The notes beneath the pieces were generated by a model. It saw only the letters and a list, made by a program, of their open reading frames with translations, had not been told where the DNA came from and searched no databases. From Pseudomonadota bacterium (GTDB lineage Bacteria > Pseudomonadota > Gammaproteobacteria > Steroidobacterales > Steroidobacteraceae): a stretch of DNA of 64,000 nucleotides. This document shows positions 63,098 through 64,000 of this stretch, piece by piece (within the stretch, counting starts at the first letter, position 1; every line of letters starts with the position of its first letter). The stretch spans positions 102,778 to 166,777 of the forward strand of contig JAFEDS010000038.1 in assembly GCA_018241505.1 (NCBI GenBank), in the 5' to 3' direction. The translations under genes and the position numbers were made by a program.

Positions 63098-63910
63098 TCA
63101 GCGCAGATCACCGGATTGACGCCCTTCTTCGGAGGTGAACACGTCAATGAGTTGGAGCTGTTTGAAGTCATCAAGTAGGTATGGCCACTCTTCCTCTGCG
63201 GATCTCGCGGCAGCTCGCATGAGTTCCGCTGCTTCTTCCCGATGCTCTTCAATGTAACAGTTGACGGGAATTCGAGTAAATCGATCCAAGGCGGTCTTGA
63301 CTTGCCGCAATTCTGAATTGCGGTTGTATGTTGTCAATTGCGCTGTCAGTTCACGGAACTTGCGATTCAACGCAGGACTGTCGAATAGGCCCTTTATTCT
63401 TCCGTCCGAGATAAGTGCTCGAACGGCGGCTTCCGTGAATGTGCAGGAGGCCACGTGATGGATGAATGCGCGTGTGGTCCATTTTACGGTCGCGTATCGG
63501 CCTGTCTCCTTGAGGATGGCCTCGCCCTGAGGGTCGAAAATGGACTCAACCTGATACACGGGGAAGAGAAACATCCAGCGGTCATAATAACCGAGTGGGC
63601 AGTTACCCGCCCACCGCGCGCGCAGGGACCACAAGGGGTAGTCTGGCTTTTCCGGGTCGGCGATGCGCAATTCCACAGAGGTGTCAGAGGCCGTGAGTGT
63701 GAGCATCGCGGGCCGAACGAGTTGGGTGAGTTGGAGAAGGTCTGGCAGCAGCGCGCGGGTGTGGGCTGTGCGTGTGGTTCTCGTTGAGAGAATCCTCGAC
63801 CAGTCCTCCCATCGATGGCAGTACCACTCGCTGCTTGCCAAAAGCACCACGTGTGCAAGGAGTAGTGCACAGAGGATCGCGATCGCTATACCGAGGGTTA
63901 TCGGAGGCAC
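63098..63910 (-). CDS. Membrane-anchored protein of unknown function
   Basis: GTG 63910 gives 270 residues with one N-terminal transmembrane helix (LGIAIAILCALLLAHVVLLA) and a soluble alpha/beta part (PLWSLRARWAGNCPLGYYDRW, FLFPVYQVESIFDPQGEAIL, ALDRFTRIPVNCYIEEHREEAAELM). It lies upstream of the DUF3800 gene on the same strand (137 bp apart) and may form a unit with it. No family recognised. Confidence 0.6.
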   Translation of the reverse strand: MPPITLGIAIAILCALLLAHVVLLASSEWYCHRWEDWSRILSTRTTRTAHTRALLPDLLQLTQLVRPAMLTLTASDTSVELRIADPEKPDYPLWSLRARWAGNCPLGYYDRWMFLFPVYQVESIFDPQGEAILKETGRYATVKWTTRAFIHHVASCTFTEAAVRALISDGRIKGLFDSPALNRKFRELTAQLTTYNRNSELRQVKTALDRFTRIPVNCYIEEHREEAAELMRAAARSAEEEWPYLLDDFKQLQLIDVFTSEEGRQSGDLR

Positions 63911-64000
63911 GGCGTGAATGTCCTGCGCTCTGTTCTTATTCTCTGTAGTCTACCCTAAACGGCCGGTGTTACGAAGGCCCCGGCGGCCGCCCATCTTCCT
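63911..64000. other. Window end, no gene seen
   Basis: The last 90 bp show no supported coding sequence. They would include the promoter of the preceding minus-strand gene. Confidence 0.4.

Noticed and set aside
1-64000. CRISPR arrays, tRNA, rRNA and riboswitches
   Set aside because: I found no regularly spaced repeats, no cloverleaf with CCA-type end and no known riboswitch sequence on reading both strands; a covariance-model search would be needed to be sure.

Overview
The window is GC-rich chromosomal DNA, apparently from a free-living gammaproteobacterium of the Xanthomonadales/Steroidobacteraceae type. I infer this from the large TonB-dependent receptors, a Ser/Thr kinase with a TPR tail, several secreted hydrolases and the codon use; no rRNA or tRNA gene confirms it. 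The window opens inside a gene and ends in intergenic DNA.

About 1-10.1 kb is a compact sugar-catabolic cluster for alpha-linked galactose/N-acetylgalactosamine: the 3' part of a GH36-type glycosidase, a DeoR repressor, a TonB receptor, an EamA permease, AgaZ/KbaZ-like and AgaS-like enzymes, a BadF-type sugar kinase and a secreted amidohydrolase. Most genes overlap by 4 bp. 10.1-24.3 kb is mixed metabolic DNA: a B12-binding radical SAM protein, an RluE-like pseudouridine synthase, a kinase-TPR receptor, three separate GFA-family proteins, alpha/beta hydrolases, a DUF4349 lipoprotein, a flavin oxidoreductase and a broken GNAT gene.

24.4-34.2 kb is the most coherent unit. It holds an M19 dipeptidase, an XRE-cupin regulator, a D-aminoacylase-like amidohydrolase, a class A beta-lactamase-like serine hydrolase, a DUF1611 protein (DgcN family), an enolase-superfamily epimerase (DgcA/dipeptide epimerase type) and a TonB receptor. 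TTTCCG/CGGAAA elements overlap both main promoters. I read it as a regulated D-glutamate or D-amino-acid-peptide scavenging locus, possibly for muropeptides.

34.3-49.3 kb holds small single genes with much decay: a permuted acyl-carrier-like protein with no pantetheine serine, an unrecognised Cys-rich pair, amidohydrolase, MBL, VOC and MFS genes, a LuxR-VOC fusion, a frameshifted CPBP-like remnant and a FitA antitoxin whose toxin is truncated. 49.3-52.1 kb is an IS66-family element with a duplicated hairpin module beside it.

52.2-59.6 kb is an RHS polymorphic-toxin locus on the minus strand: one full-length RHS protein followed by two displaced RHS tips and several candidate immunity genes. 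Two of the toxin tips are related and carry an HExxH motif; each is interrupted by a frameshift that removing one G from a G run repairs. 59.9-61.6 kb has a three-gene operon ending in an immunity-like gene cut by a broken IS110-family element. The window closes with a DUF3800 protein and an unrecognised membrane-anchored protein.
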